Source: Carallia brachiata
Lineage: Eukaryota > Streptophyta > Magnoliopsida > Malpighiales > Rhizophoraceae
Direction of reading: 5' to 3'
DNA length: 64,000 bases
Assembly (NCBI GenBank): GCA_021464245.1
Contig: JADCRB010000056.1
Span: 1,687,219-1,751,218 of the forward strand
The notes beneath the pieces were generated by a model. It had not been told where the DNA came from and ran no database searches. It saw only the letters and a list, made by a program, of their open reading frames with translations. Position numbers and translations under genes: made by a program. Positions 44,861 to 55,965 of the stretch are shown piece by piece; positions within the stretch are counted from its first letter, which is position 1, and every line of letters begins with the position of its first letter.

Positions 44861-45409
44861 ATCTATGGGGATTAATTAAGACTTAACTTGGGTCGATATT
44901 GTGCTGATTTAGATTGCTTTTGATTAATTAAGACTATGTGATGGAATAAGTATCTGTGTACATCAATAACTTTTAATTTTGATAAATTTAGGATAATCAA
45001 TTTAAAAAAATTCAACGTGAGTCAATACGTTAAAAATTGATTCACAGTTCGATCTTCCATCAAATATTTTTTTATCTGATGGGGTCTCAACGTGAGTTAG
45101 CTATGTTTTCTAATGTGGAAAAAAATTTCTCTCTCTTCATGATTGGACCTAATTAGGTGAGGTGCACAAAAGCCTTCTCTCTCCTCTCCGATGAACGGTT
45201 CCGATTTTCTCTCTGAATTGTATAAACGGCCCACAATGTGTTTTTTGTTTTTTTGGTCTAATTCACTTTACTCTCTAACCTTTCCTTCTGTCAAAAAAAC
45301 CCTAGTCCTAAACACACAAAACTAAATTCTTCAAAAAAAAAAAAAATAATTAAGGGATGTTTGAAGATAATTGATAAAATAATTGGTTCAAAAAAACTAA
45401 AATAGCATC

Positions 45410-45560
45410 AGGAGGAATTGGTGTGGATGACAGAAGTCTATCACTGTTTAATCACAGATTTCGAGTTCGAGTTTCTAAGGATGTAGCTGGGTTAAATACT
45501 TGTTGGGATATTTTTTCTGTCTTTTGAGATCCTGCTCGGTCTCAGAAAAAAAAAAAAAAA
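45410..45560 (+). mobile_element. SINE copy, sense, with A tail
   Basis: Shares GATGACAGAAGTCT, GAGTTCGAGTT (B-box position) and AAATACTTGTTGGGA with the SINE at 20832-21012. It ends in a run of about 17 A after CTCGGTCTCAG. It lies inside the Mutator-like element. Confidence 0.55.
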
Positions 45561-45784
45561 AGAGGTTTTATCTCTCTCTGTATGTCTGTCTCCTTTAGAT
45601 TTTGTCTTCCTATTTCTGAGTCGTCATACTTGATCAACCATAAATTGATTTTGTCTCATTGCTTCATTCCTTCGAGCCTCCGTGCGTTCTTCTCTGATTT
45701 TCGCAAATGATATCGTTTTCGTTTTGAATGCCCTTTTCTTCCTTAACGGCCCACAGTTAATCAGGTTTTTCTTTCTTCTTCTTC

Positions 45785-45872
45785 TTCTTCCTAGTTTTGG
45801 TAATAGAGAGAGAAAGAGAGTTGTGTGTTTTGGGATTTAGATTGGAAAAGAGGAAGAAGAAGAAGAAGAAGG

Positions 45873-45904
<32 letters not shown>

Positions 45905-46615
45905 TAGAATTGTGAAGAGGGAGAATTTTTTTCTTCTTCTTCTTCTGCGATTGTTGCCGTTGTTGTTGCTGCTTGATCCTCAGTCCGATGCTCTCTAGTC
46001 AAAGAAGATGATCTTTTTTTAATTGTTGGGTTTCCAATATGTTTGTTTTTTTTTCTTTTCTTTTTTTTAATTACGTTAGATTCAATTATTAAGGCCATTC
46101 GATCTGTTGAAATTGAACGGCCATACTGTGTTATAGTTAGTGTAAATTTATCGGGCTGTTCAATTAATTGCTGATACTGCCAGATAGGTTCTGGAAGAAA
46201 ATGTCAACTTCCGTTGCAGCTCCATTTTTTTGTGTGTTTGCTTTTTTTTTTTTTTTTTGGTATTTCGTTGTGTTTGGTCACTCGTTTTCTGCTATGAAGT
46301 GAATAGATGTTGTTAATCATGCAGCTGAGACAAATTTGTTATAGGTTTCTGCAATTTGAGATGATGGCTTCATCTCGGAGTCGGAGGTGGGTTCTTGTCC
46401 TAATTAGCTGCCAGACGACAATGGCTCTAGAGAGAGACAAAGCAGAGTAAGGAAGGTATTGTAAGGTGGTCGAGTGCCGCTTCACCATTCTGCTTTATTA
46501 TAGAGAGAGAAAGAGAGGCTGTGTGTTTTGGGTATTAGTTTGGAAAAGAGGAAGGAGACGAAGAAGAAAGAGAGAGAGAGAGAGAGATTAGGATTTTAGA
46601 GAGAGAATTTTTTTT
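45785..46615 (+). repeat. GA-rich direct-repeat pair inside the Mutator-like element
   Basis: 45802-45900 (TAGAGAGAGAAAGAGAG, TTTGGAAAAGAGGAAG, then (GA)n) recurs at 46500-46590 in the same order. The segment between includes a possible short coding start (ATGATGGCTTCATCTCGG near 46361). Confidence 0.55.
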
Positions 46616-46814
46616 CCACGTCATAAAAACGTAGATGTCTCACAATGCCACACCAACTTCCACATCATCGGTAACAAAACATGTGGTGGAAGACCTAATT
46701 GCGAACTAAATTTTAATAGTATTGACCTAAATTAAAATTTTTTAAAATTTATTGGCTTATATTTGTTAAAATTGGAAGTTATTCAACTGAAAAAATACTT
46801 ATCCCACTGTGTGA

Positions 46815-47442
46815 TTTGGGTTGCTTTTATTGAAATTTGAAATTGAGGTAAATCTAGTGGACGAGATGCTTATCTCAAAAAATATTAATTTATACTTTTC
46901 ATTGTGCTGCTCTTCATTTATTTAGGACATGTAAGATATTTTGGAACATTTTCATGAAAAATATGCATTTAGAACACGATAATAAAAAATTATTTGAATT
47001 AATAATTGAATTATGGTGTGTACCTAACATTATTAAGTGTCAATTTGATTACATTTAAATTATTTTATTTCTACATTATGAGTGTCAAATTTTTGTTTTG
47101 GTCAAATTTTTTTCAGAAGAAAAGAAGGTATTTTGTAATACAACTTATTTTACAAGTTTTTATAAAATTTTCTCGGTTTTGCGCTTGTTAAATTTTTATT
47201 ATTTTCCAACTTCTATCTTGACGAAAAATCATGTGGTGGGTATGAAACCATTGGACCAATGGTTTGGTTGATTAAATTCTGCACAAAGTTTTCAAAACCT
47301 ATACAAAATATAGTCTTTGTGGTTTATTTCTTTATGAGGCAAGTCTATGTAATTTACTCCATTAATTTCTGTCTCTTTCTTACTCAACTTTGCTTTTATT
47401 GTATGAACAACCCAATGATGATGTGGCAGTAGATTGGTGGTC
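46815..47442 (+). repeat. Array unit with exon 11 fragment
   Basis: The 'aattgaattatggtgtgtacc' lead-in (47000), the degenerate hairpin at 47122, an exon 11 copy at 47253 and intron 11 to the TRIM insertion. Confidence 0.65.
47253..47340 (+). pseudogene. Dioxygenase exon 11 fragment
   Basis: CCAATGGTTTGGTTGATTAAATTCTGC... through TTTATGAG|GCAAGT. The donor is retained; an internal insertion (AACCTATAC) breaks the frame. Confidence 0.65.
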
Positions 47443-48148
47443 TATTAAGAAATGCGAGAATCCAAAACTGGAGAGAAATAAGAGCAGAGTCCAAGTGAAC
47501 TACAAACTCATGGGCTTTGATACCACGTCTTAATCCAACACCTTAAAATATTGGGTTCATGGGTCCTTCCCATTTATATACTACTTACTTTCCTCTTTCA
47601 CTTCTAATGTGGGATTCCTTAACTACACAATTCACACTTGAAATCCCAACAATCTCCCCTTCAAGTGTGAGTCTCTTCCACATTAGGCTTGCGCTCTCCT
47701 TGATGCGCCAAAAGCGAGCCAATCTTGCTCCGCCTAATTTTGGAGTGTCCGTCTGCCAATACTCCAATAGCAATGCTTGGGCCACACGTGTTACCACTCT
47801 TTTTGCGGAGCCATGCTTTACCACTCCACCTTGGCCTTCTCCTGGTGAGTGTAACCAGACTCATCCTTCCTCATGGGGGTAGCAGTCATAAGAAACATGC
47901 GCACCGTCCATTCTTGTCCCTTGCCGAACCATCGGCTCTGATACCACTGCTAGGAAATGCAAACTGGGGAGACATAAGAGTGGAGTTCAAGTAAGTAATA
48001 AACTTATAATTTTTGACACTACATCTGAACCCAAAACTTTAAAAACCTTAAGGTATTGGATTTATGGGTCCTTTCTATTTATATGCTACTTACTTCCCTC
48101 TTTCATTTCCAATGTAGGGTTCCTTAACCACATAACTAACACTTTAAT
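47443..48148 (-). mobile_element. TRIM-type LTR element (minus strand)
   Basis: Two similar LTR-like repeats: 47443-47651 and from 47948. Between them, next to the right-hand LTR, is GCTCTGATACCA (47935-47946), the reverse complement of the tRNA-Met primer site TGGTATCAGAGC. There is no gag or pol. It splits an exon 12 copy, with TGGTC-like repeats at both edges. Same family as 50392-51057 and 63122-63772. Confidence 0.7.
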
Positions 48149-48151
48149 ATG

Positions 48152-48230
48152 GTCTTTATAACTTTTATAAGGCTGTTTATGAAGAACATTTTTAGTTGGC
48201 AAAGTCCTAACTAATTTCATTTGACATTGG
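48152..48230 (+). pseudogene. Dioxygenase exon 12 fragment, right half
   Basis: ATATGGTCTTTATAACTTT... TTTAGTTGGCAAAGTCC. The left half (about 47407-47442) lies on the other side of the TRIM. Confidence 0.65.
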
Positions 48231-49274
48231 TTTGTTTTAACATGGTGTAAATTTGAGTAATTGTTTTGATCATTTCAAACTTACAAAGGCAACATTGACT
48301 TCAACATTCCTGTATATTGATTTATTGGTAATGTGTTGTTTGCCCTGTGCTTTGTCTGTTTGCTAAATGAGTTATAATAACTGTTATTGAAATTTGAACC
48401 CCTGTATTTATGTATAGTAGCTTCTGTAGAATGAGGAAAATATGATGTAAGTATAACAAAGAGGGATCAGAAACAAAATTCCCACAATCTTCTGCATTTG
48501 CTTCGAATAAAAATAATGTGGACATGATTCCCCCCCCCCCCCAAAAGAAAAGGTAGTATTATTTTGGAGTAGAAAAGGTTTTTTTTGGGGGGGGGGTAAA
48601 AAGGATTGTTGGACAATCAAAAATTACAATATTTATGGTAAAAAAATAATTTTTTGTTTTAAATTTTAGAAAGAGTAAAGAGAATACGTTTTATTTTCCT
48701 TATTTCTCTTGTCCAGAAAAGCTATAATAAATTTATGTAAAATTGGTCTATCCTCCAATGGCCCACCATGTCAAAACTTTTCTTTTTTTGACTGTTGCTG
48801 TTAGTCTGTACTAGATCTAAAAAGATTAATAAGACACTTAACTTGTGCGGATGATGAATTGTGCTGGCTAGCACGCTATAATTTACCTTGCTTTGAGTAA
48901 AGTTGGAAATGGAAAGATAACTGGTAATTTGCGAGATGGAAATGAAAGGGTCGAATTTTCTCAGACTGATGTGAGGAGGCCAGATCATATTGTAAAGTAG
49001 ATTGATTTTAGATTGGATTTTCTGGGAAATTAAAAGAAAAACTCGAGTTAGTGTGAATGTATTTAGGAGAATTTGAGTGAAATAAGTATTCTTGATTTTT
49101 TTTTTATTTATATTCATTTAGGTCAAATATCGTACTTAATGGTTTTGACCAAAAAAAAAAGGTACCAATCTACAATGGAATTTAATTTATTGGACTATTT
49201 TAAAAAATTAAAAATATTTGTAACTACACTGAAGGGCTTATCCCCCTTGGATACCCTTTAATTCTAATGCATGA

Positions 49275-49390
49275 ATAATTCAATTATGATGAATAGTAGA
49301 TTGGTGGTCTTCATAAATTGGGTAAAGGCTGTTTGTGGAGAGCATTTAGTTAACAAAGTCTGAAAAAACTTCATTTGATACTGCTTCTTT
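49275..49390 (+). pseudogene. Dioxygenase exon 12 fragment
   Basis: CAATTATGATGAATAGTAGA ... GAGCATTTAGTTAACAAAG. It has the same internal deletion as the other short copies. Confidence 0.65.
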
Positions 49391-49477
49391 TGTACATGGT
49401 GTAAATTTGAGTAATTGTTAAGATCACCCTGAAGTGAAGGACCATCATAAAAACATATAAAAAATTTGTTTATTCTA

Positions 49478-49512
49478 CAAAAAGGGAGATATTTTGGAAT
49501 ACCTCTTTTTTG
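49478..49512. repeat. Recurrent array hairpin
   Basis: GAGATATT-TTGG-AATACCTC, one mismatch in the left arm. Confidence 0.65.
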
Positions 49513-50391
49513 CTTTTTTTTCCCCCCCTTGTTCATCTATTGTTGTTGATGATGTTGTTGTCGGTGTTATTGGTCCTCAAACTCTCTACCTCGAGCATGT
49601 TCAATGTCATGCCATCCAGGAAAGAAGAGGTTGGTGCTCAATTTTCACAAAATTTTTACTAGTCTAATAGCTTTTGCTTTAGGCAGGCCCACCATGTTGC
49701 AACTTTTCTTTCTTCTATCACTGATATGAGGGTTAGTGCCCATACATGGAGAAGGGGGAGGAAGGGGTGATAGGAACGAACATCTACTACTCTAGAATTG
49801 AGATAAATCTATTGAAATTAGATTATTTGCTTAATTGTAGACCAAAAAAAAAAAAAAGAAAAAAAACACAATTCATTTTTATTCTCCAACAAAGTTTGAA
49901 ATAATATATTAACTACGTGCTTGAATCCATGGGTGGCAGTTGGTAGTGGCAAGATAAACACGAAGAAATCCATACATAGGCTACTCTAAAATATGCTCTT
50001 TTTCTGTTTTCTATTCTCTCAAAATATTAAAAAATACTTAGCCTTTTCCAAAAAAATTAAGAATCAATAAGAAAAGTAGATACATTGAATTATATTGCCT
50101 ATGTATCAAATTATTTTTTAATATTATTTTAACTGTGCATTAATGAGTGTGAACTCAGACACAGAGTAACAAAGACAAATTCATCAAAAGAAAAAGTAAA
50201 AATATATAGAACTAGTTGGCTAAAGTAGTTGATTCATCGCAACAATGTCGGGAGGAGATCATTGATCCTTAACTCTTCCAAATTTTCTTTTTCTTAGTTA
50301 TAATATGGACTTTAACTCTTTCCACAGATGAAAGATTTTTTTAAATATAGATAAGCTGTTAGATGTGACTAATTTTAGTGTTATTTGAGAT

Positions 50392-51057
50392 TGTTGAGAT
50401 TTCTTGTGTGAGTTTTGTGGTTAATAATCTCACATTGAAAGTGAGAGGGAGAAATAAGTAACATATAAGTAGAAAAGACCCATAAACCCAATGCCTTAAA
50501 ATTTTAAGTTGAGATGTGGTGTCGAGCCTATGAGTTTGTTGCTTACTTGGACTCTATTAAGATTTCTCCCTAGTTTTGGGCTCTCGCATTTTACCTCCAG
50601 TAGTATCAGAGCCAATGGTAGCGTCACTCCGAAAGAAGAGAGGCAACATGTGTGCATCTACTATGGCTCTTAGAGCATTGGTAGGTGCACACTCCAAAAT
50701 TAGGCAAAGCAGGATTGGCTCGAGATCAGGTAGAGTATTGGAGCAGTATAGGCTTCCATATGGACTCGGTGGATTGGTAATTGGCTCTTTACACATTCAA
50801 TAAGAGAGCAAGCCTAATGTGGAAGAGACTCACACTTGAAGGGATGACTATTGATATTTCAAATATGAGTTATGTAGTTCAGTAATCCCACATTGGAGGT
50901 GAGAGCGAGAAGTAAGTAACATATAACTGGGACCCATGAACCCAATGCCTTAAGGTTTTCGGTTGAGATGCGCTATCAAACCCATGAGCTTGTTTCTCAC
51001 TTGGGCCCTGCTCATAATTTTCCCCAGTTTTGGGCTCTGACATTTCTCCTACAAGCC
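50392..51057 (+). mobile_element. TRIM-type LTR element (plus strand)
   Basis: LTR-like repeats from 50392 (TGTTGAGATTTC) to about 50599 and from about 50845 to 51057. The primer-site-like TAGTATCAGAGC lies at 50601-50612, right after the first repeat, and a purine stretch (CACTTGAAGGGA) before the second. The internal 230 bases do not encode gag or pol. Confidence 0.7.
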
Positions 51058-52585
51058 CCTCTAGATTGAGTGTACCTGAGAAACAAAAATTAAGAACAAT
51101 ATATTGGCCTTGTAGACCATTACACATCCTAAACAATCCTGTTTGGTTATGTATACACGGCCAATACCATGTGAGCCGCAACAAGTTAATATTTTACCTA
51201 TTAGTTTTAAAGGTGGATCCCTATACATCCTTTATCGTAGTAGGAATTTTCCTCAATTCTATGTCTGAAACTCAGAAATGAATACGAGCTCCCGCTTCCA
51301 ATTTCCTTTTGGGATCTTGGGAATCACTGTACTCCCAACCAGGCAATTTAACCCACGATACAATTCTCCCTTCAATAGAATCAAGTTGCTTTGTGTGATT
51401 TTCATAGACTTGTGGCAAATAGAAAATTTTTAACCCATAGAATCTAACAGGCTTAAGGATATTAGATTTTTACGTATATTTGGGACATATGTCACACTAC
51501 CTAAGGTATGCACAATTCCATCGAATGTTTTTATCTTCACTGTTCCAACTCCCTTGATTCCACAAGTAGGCCCCTCACCGAGTGATATTGTGTTAGCTGT
51601 CTATTTTTGGAACGTCTAAAAATATTATTTATAAGAACAAACATGTAAAAAACTACTCGAATACAATATCCAGTTACAAGAATTAGTATCTATACCTCTA
51701 ATGACTGTGAGAACATCACAATCCCTTACCAGGTTCAAAAAATGTTGGTCATTGTCATCTTGCCGAGATCCACTGTCTTTTTTTTTTTTTTCCACTGAGG
51801 CAATCTGGTTTGATGTGACCAAATTCTTTATAGTGGTCACACTACATGCCCTTTTCGTTAGTCTGAGATTTGGACTTGCTACTTTTAGATCTTTTGTTAG
51901 ACCGACCTTCCTGATTCTCATCATGTATAACAAGTATAGATCCTTTTCCCTCTTCTAAGGAAGATCTTTTGTGAATATCATGAGACAATAATGGTCCTTG
52001 CACCTGTTCCAAATTCACTGTATCTTTTCCATATAGTAAAGTAGTTATTAAATTATCAAATGAATTAGGAAGCGAAGTAAGAAGTAAAAGGGCCTTATCT
52101 TCTTCTTCGATGTTTACATCAACCTTTTGCAATTGATCTACAATACTATTGAACACATTATTGTGTTCAATCAGATTTACACCTTCTTCTATCTTTAGTT
52201 GATAGAGTTGCCACTTTAGATGCAATTTGTTGGTCAAGCCTTTAGCCAGATAGAGACTTTCCAACTTTTGCCATGATTTTGTTACAGAATCTATGTTCTG
52301 GATAGTGCTAACAATATTATCAGCAATAAAGACTCGAATCGCGTTAACACACCACGATTTCAACTCATCTCACTCGTCGTCTCTGATTTTTCCTAGCTTA
52401 CCGTCCTCACCTTTCAATGCTGCTGCCAAGCCCTGTTGAATGAGGATGCCCTTTACTTGTCTTTGCTAGAGAATAAAGCTTTCCTTTCTATCAAATTAAT
52501 CCACAAAGAATTATATAGAATTCTTTGCCATCTCCGCATGTTCAAAGTACTCTCCTATAAACGAATCGTAGCTCTAATACCACTA
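51058..52585 (-). pseudogene. Ty1/copia gag and protease/pre-integrase remnant (minus strand)
   Basis: On the minus strand from 52440 down: WDELKSWCVNAIRVFIADNIV is readable across the start of the frame at 52363, then SVTKSWQKLESLYLAKGL, LKWQLYQLKIEEG, LLLTSLPNSFDNLI, and a Lys/Ser-rich tail. This is copia gag (UBN2 type). Below 51600 comes protease/pre-integrase-like sequence (FDGIVHTLGSVTYVPNIRKNLISLSLLDS). Stops and frame changes are present. The primer site GCTCTAATACCA (52571-52582, reverse complement of TGGTATTAGAGC) and the LTR lie on its right. RT and integrase are missing. Confidence 0.8.
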
Positions 52586-53106
52586 TTTGAAAATGAGGTA
52601 GGAAAAAATGGGAATCAAGTACTTAATGGACACGTACACAAGTTAATTAACAAGATAGAAAAATTAAATAAACAAGAAAACAAGTATAGCGGGATAACAC
52701 ACAAAATTTACGTGGTTTGGCAACTTGTTTACGTCTATGGAAAGAAGACCTATTCTTATTACATGAAAAATTGTACAAATATCATACTTGTATTTAATAC
52801 CCAAACCCAAGCCCAAAGCCCTTGTACACCTTTCACACAACCCAAGAACACACATTTCTCTCTAGCTCATGACTCTCACACCTTTCTCCCTACACCTAAA
52901 TCTTCTATTTTTAGAGACCCAAAGGAGATCCTAAACTAGCAAATTCTTAGACATAAAGCAGCAATCTTTTAATATTTTCCTTAATAGTCGAAAGACTATT
53001 ACAATAGTCTGAAGACTTCCACAATAGCTGAAAGACCTTAACAGTCTAAAACTTCCAGAATAGTTGAAAGACCTCATTACTCCAAAACTTCCACAATAGT
53101 CCAAAG
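52586..53106 (-). repeat. Copia LTR (minus strand)
   Basis: 5' LTR of the remnant to its left. Its reverse complement matches 55966-56437 (GACTATTGTGGAA, AATATTAAAAGATTGCTGC, GCAAGTTGCC-type landmarks). It is cut at 53106 by the dsRBD-bearing element, whose duplication is CAAAG. Confidence 0.7.
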
Positions 53107-53459
53107 TGTTGAAGATAAACATGAATTTAATAACATTGTAGTATATGAAGTCAATATTTCGTTAAGCGTGTGTGTGTTCAAATTATTTAGTTTATTGATA
53201 AGATAAATTTGACTTAGTGTGTTTAGTAGATTGATATGTCTTTTAGAGTTTCTAAATATTAGTTATGACTAAGGCGATTGAATGTGTGTTATGAGAGTAA
53301 TATAAATAGGGGTTCCTGTGATGCGTTATGTATTGTGAAATGATTATCTCTTATATAATATAAATTTATTATTTATGTTATCCTCTCACTCCAAGTAACT
53401 CTTGTGAGCATCTTTAATTCAAACATAGAGGTATTAGAGACAATTTCTTAACTCCAACA
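53107..53459 (+). repeat. Left LTR of the dsRBD-bearing element
   Basis: 353 bp, TGTTGAAG...TCCAACA. It serves as the intact reference for the interrupted right LTR. Confidence 0.88.
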
Positions 53460-53787
53460 TCGTGATATCAAAGTTTTAGCATTAGATTATGGGAAGATTT
53501 GAAAAAAAAGTGAAGAGATTTCAAGAGAAAAGAAGAAGAGCATCGAAGGTCTACTGAAGCAGTCCCTCATCCTAAGAAAAAGTCAAAAGAGGAATCCCAT
53601 CAAGAAAGGGAAAAGACCTATCAAAGTGTTGCATCTTTGGGAAAGAAGGTTCGTTGAGAAAAAACAAAGAAAGCCTGCTAAAAAAAGGTCAAATGGAAGA
53701 CGAGTGAAATCTTCAGAGAATTGTGAGGTTGAAAAAAGAGACCTCTCTGTCAAAAAAAAAAAATGTTTAAAATGAAGGATAGAGTTC

Positions 53788-54162
53788 ATGTATGTGTCTG
53801 TGCCATTTAAGTTGATGCTTAAGGAGTTACTTGAAAAGAGTCGGTTTCTGCTAGCTAATTATTCATGTGAGAAATATGGGTCAAATCATTCACCAATGTT
53901 TGTGGCAACAATTACTTTTGAAGACTTTTATGGAATTCAAATGATTGATAGTCATACAAGTTTTTCAAAGAAAGATATAGAGAATGATGCTGCATTGCTT
54001 GGAATCAAGTACTTGAAAGGAGTTTACAATATTATCATTAAAAATGTTCACATTAAAGAATTAGAAAAAATCAAGATTGCTGTGAAAGATTTTTATGAAG
54101 AGTATGAAAATTTGAAGATTGAAGCGAAAAATGAGAAATTCAAGTTTATGAGGGAGTGTTGA
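53788..54162 (+). CDS. dsRNA-binding-domain-like ORF carried by an LTR element
   Basis: 124-aa frame. Residues about 6-75 follow the dsRBD fold pattern: FKLMLKELLEKSRFLLANY (helix 1), then YGSNHSPMFVATITF (the G-x-x-H-x-P-x-F motif and strand), a loop, and SKKDIENDAALLGIKYLKG (the KK-x-x-x-x-x-AA-like motif and helix 2). Plant DRB, DCL and related proteins use this fold to bind double-stranded RNA. The C-terminal 45 residues are a charged helix (EELEKIKIAVKDFYEEYENL-like). The last codons run into the right LTR: Cys is the first LTR codon and TGA the second. It is intact, sense to the element and without an intron. The upstream internal region (53490-53770) is purine-rich. The dsRBD call is by motif pattern only. 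Confidence 0.65.
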   Translation: MYVSVPFKLMLKELLEKSRFLLANYSCEKYGSNHSPMFVATITFEDFYGIQMIDSHTSFSKKDIENDAALLGIKYLKGVYNIIIKNVHIKELEKIKIAVKDFYEEYENLKIEAKNEKFKFMREC

Positions 54163-55960
54163 AGATGAACATGAATTTAATATTGTAGTATGTGAAGTAA
54201 ATGTATTGATGAACATGAATTTAATAATATTGTAGTATGTGAAGTTAATGTTTCGTTAAGTGTGTGCGAATTCAAAGTATTTAGCTTATCGATAATACAT
54301 ATTTGAGTTAATTTGTTTAGTTGATTGGAATGTGACTGGGTAAAATCCTGCAAGCATACAGGGCCGATCGTAGTAATAAAACCTAGTGAATACTCCAAGT
54401 GTCGAACCCAAGGGAATAAAGAATTAATTATGATTTATGTTATTTAAACTGAAAATTTTATGTTTGAGAAAATTAATTGAGAAGAAGAATTATTAAACTA
54501 AAAATTAAACAATTTAGCTAATGGAAAATCAAAGGCAAATTAATTAAAACTAAATACAAGATAAATGGTACCAGGGCTATGGTTTTCACATAGAAGAGTT
54601 GAATTACATGAATTTTGTGGATTAATAAATTGAATGTCAATTTTTCTTCTTTAGTTAGTATTCTTTGTCAAGCAACTCTAACCGTATTCAATCTAATTGT
54701 GATCTTCTCTCAAACTCACAGAAAGTAGATTAAATTTGTTAAGAACATATAATTTCTAACGACATCATATAAACTTATCTCATGTCTAACTTAAAGTTCA
54801 TATATTTATCTATTTAGTGCACAATTATGTCTCATCTGTCGATCTCAACACAAATCCTATGACTACTTTCATAATGGCCAGTCACAAAAGTATATTTAAG
54901 AACAAAATAGATAAATCAAATTAGGTTCTCAACAGATAATTGCAATAAAATCAAAAGAACATCTAAACATTCACAAAATCAAATAATCCAACCGTAAACT
55001 AGGCTACATCCCTTTCGCCCTAGTTTAGGTTTCTAGCTACTCATGCTAAAATCCAAAGATAAACAAATATCCAACATCATTAAGTTCAAAAGAAAAAGAA
55101 GGGAAAGAAAAGGAATCGGAAAACCCGTTTCCGACGTTTTCGCGTTCCTCTCTTATGCTCTTCTCCTCTTCGCTCTCTATGCTTTTTTTATATGTCTTGT
55201 GTCTACAAGAATATAGTCCCCTCAAATAAGCCCTAAAGAGTCCAAATTCGAGTCGGAAAAGAATTTATAAATTTTCTGGACAGTTTTGACCCTATATCTA
55301 CGGACCCAAATTTCAACCCCTTCCACATAGAATCCGAAGTTCGTCAAAACAGAAAAGTTGTAGCTTTATCTCTTAACTTCGATTCGGCTTAAGAATCATC
55401 TGATTCTGACTTGTATAGAGGAAGTTATGGCTGAAATAACAAGCAGTGCGTAAAGCTGTGAAATTCTACCCGAACCGACTACATATTACCTTTCCAACTA
55501 AACTTTTGGTTCGGTTCGGTTCTTTGGTGCTCTGCTTGTTTCTACTCCTTCAAACCCGATAGGTTCCTTTTTTCCAAGCGTCAAATACTTCGGTTATGTC
55601 CAATTGTCCTACAAAGCATAAAAGAAGCAGCCGAAGTATAATTTAGCACAATTCACAATATTTACATAGTTAAACTATCCAAACATATATAAAAAATTAT
55701 GCATAAACCTATGTAAATATTGAACCTATCAGAATGTCTTTTAGAGTTTCTAAAATATTAATTATGAATAAGAGAATTGAATGTGTGTCAGGAGAGCAAT
55801 ATAAATAAGGCTTCCTGTGATGGGTTAAATAGTGTAGAGTGATTATCTCTTATATAATATAAGTGTATTGTTTATGTTATCCTCCCATTCCAAGTAACTC
55901 TTGTAAATATCTCTGTAATTCAAACATAGAGGTATTAGAGACAATTTATTAACTCCAACA
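54157..55960 (+). repeat. Right LTR of the dsRBD-bearing element, interrupted
   Basis: 54157-54332 plus 55737-55960 together match the left LTR, apart from a 47-base tandem duplication. The interruption is the solo LTR. Confidence 0.85.
54333..55731 (-). mobile_element. Solo LTR (probable Ty3/gypsy) nested in the right LTR
   Basis: 1.4 kb, begins TGACTGGG and ends CCTATCA, flanked by exact GAATG (54328-54332 and 55732-55736). It has no coding frame. The minus-strand reading, TGATAGGTTC...CAGTCA, is the likelier LTR sense (inference from the general look of gypsy LTRs). Internal sequence is absent, so LTR-LTR recombination has probably removed the rest. Confidence 0.7.
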
Positions 55961-55965
55961 CAAAG

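Larger units (their letters stand above)
44942..46806. mobile_element. Mutator-like element with about 75-bp TIRs
   Basis: The left end TGGAATAAGTATCTGTG and the reverse complement of the right end TGGGATAAGTATTTTTT match for about 75 bases with substitutions. Flanks CTATGTGA (44934-44941) and CTGTGTGA (46807-46814) form the target duplication (8 bases as aligned; 9 is possible). There is no transposase. The interior holds CT-rich and GA-rich gene-leader-like DNA, a SINE fragment and an internal direct repeat. It may be a Pack-MULE. Confidence 0.65.
48149..50391 (+). repeat. Array units, with exon 12 fragments
   Basis: Exon 12 copies at 48152 and 49275, 3'-flank blocks, poly-C (48528-48542) and poly-G (48588-48597) runs, the hairpin at 49478, and an 'aatccatgggtggcagttgg' block at 49925. 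No gene. Confidence 0.65.
53107..55960 (+). mobile_element. Small LTR retrotransposon encoding a dsRNA-binding-like domain
   Basis: LTRs 53107-53459 and 54157-55960 (the latter split by a solo LTR at 54333-55731), both TGTTGAAGAT...CTCCAACA. Exact 5-bp duplication CAAAG at 53102-53106 and 55961-55965. Primer-site-like TGATATCAAAG follows the first LTR, and a purine tract (TTTATGAGGGAG) precedes the second. The internal region is only 697 bp and has no gag or pol, so it is non-autonomous. Its one good ORF is at 53788-54162. The right LTR also has a tandem duplication of about 47 bases (54180-54250). Confidence 0.88.

Noticed and set aside
47559..47994. Overlapping frames on both strands of about 80-107 codons
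   Set aside because: They lie in the non-coding interior and LTR of a TRIM, and the equivalent frames are absent from the other two copies.
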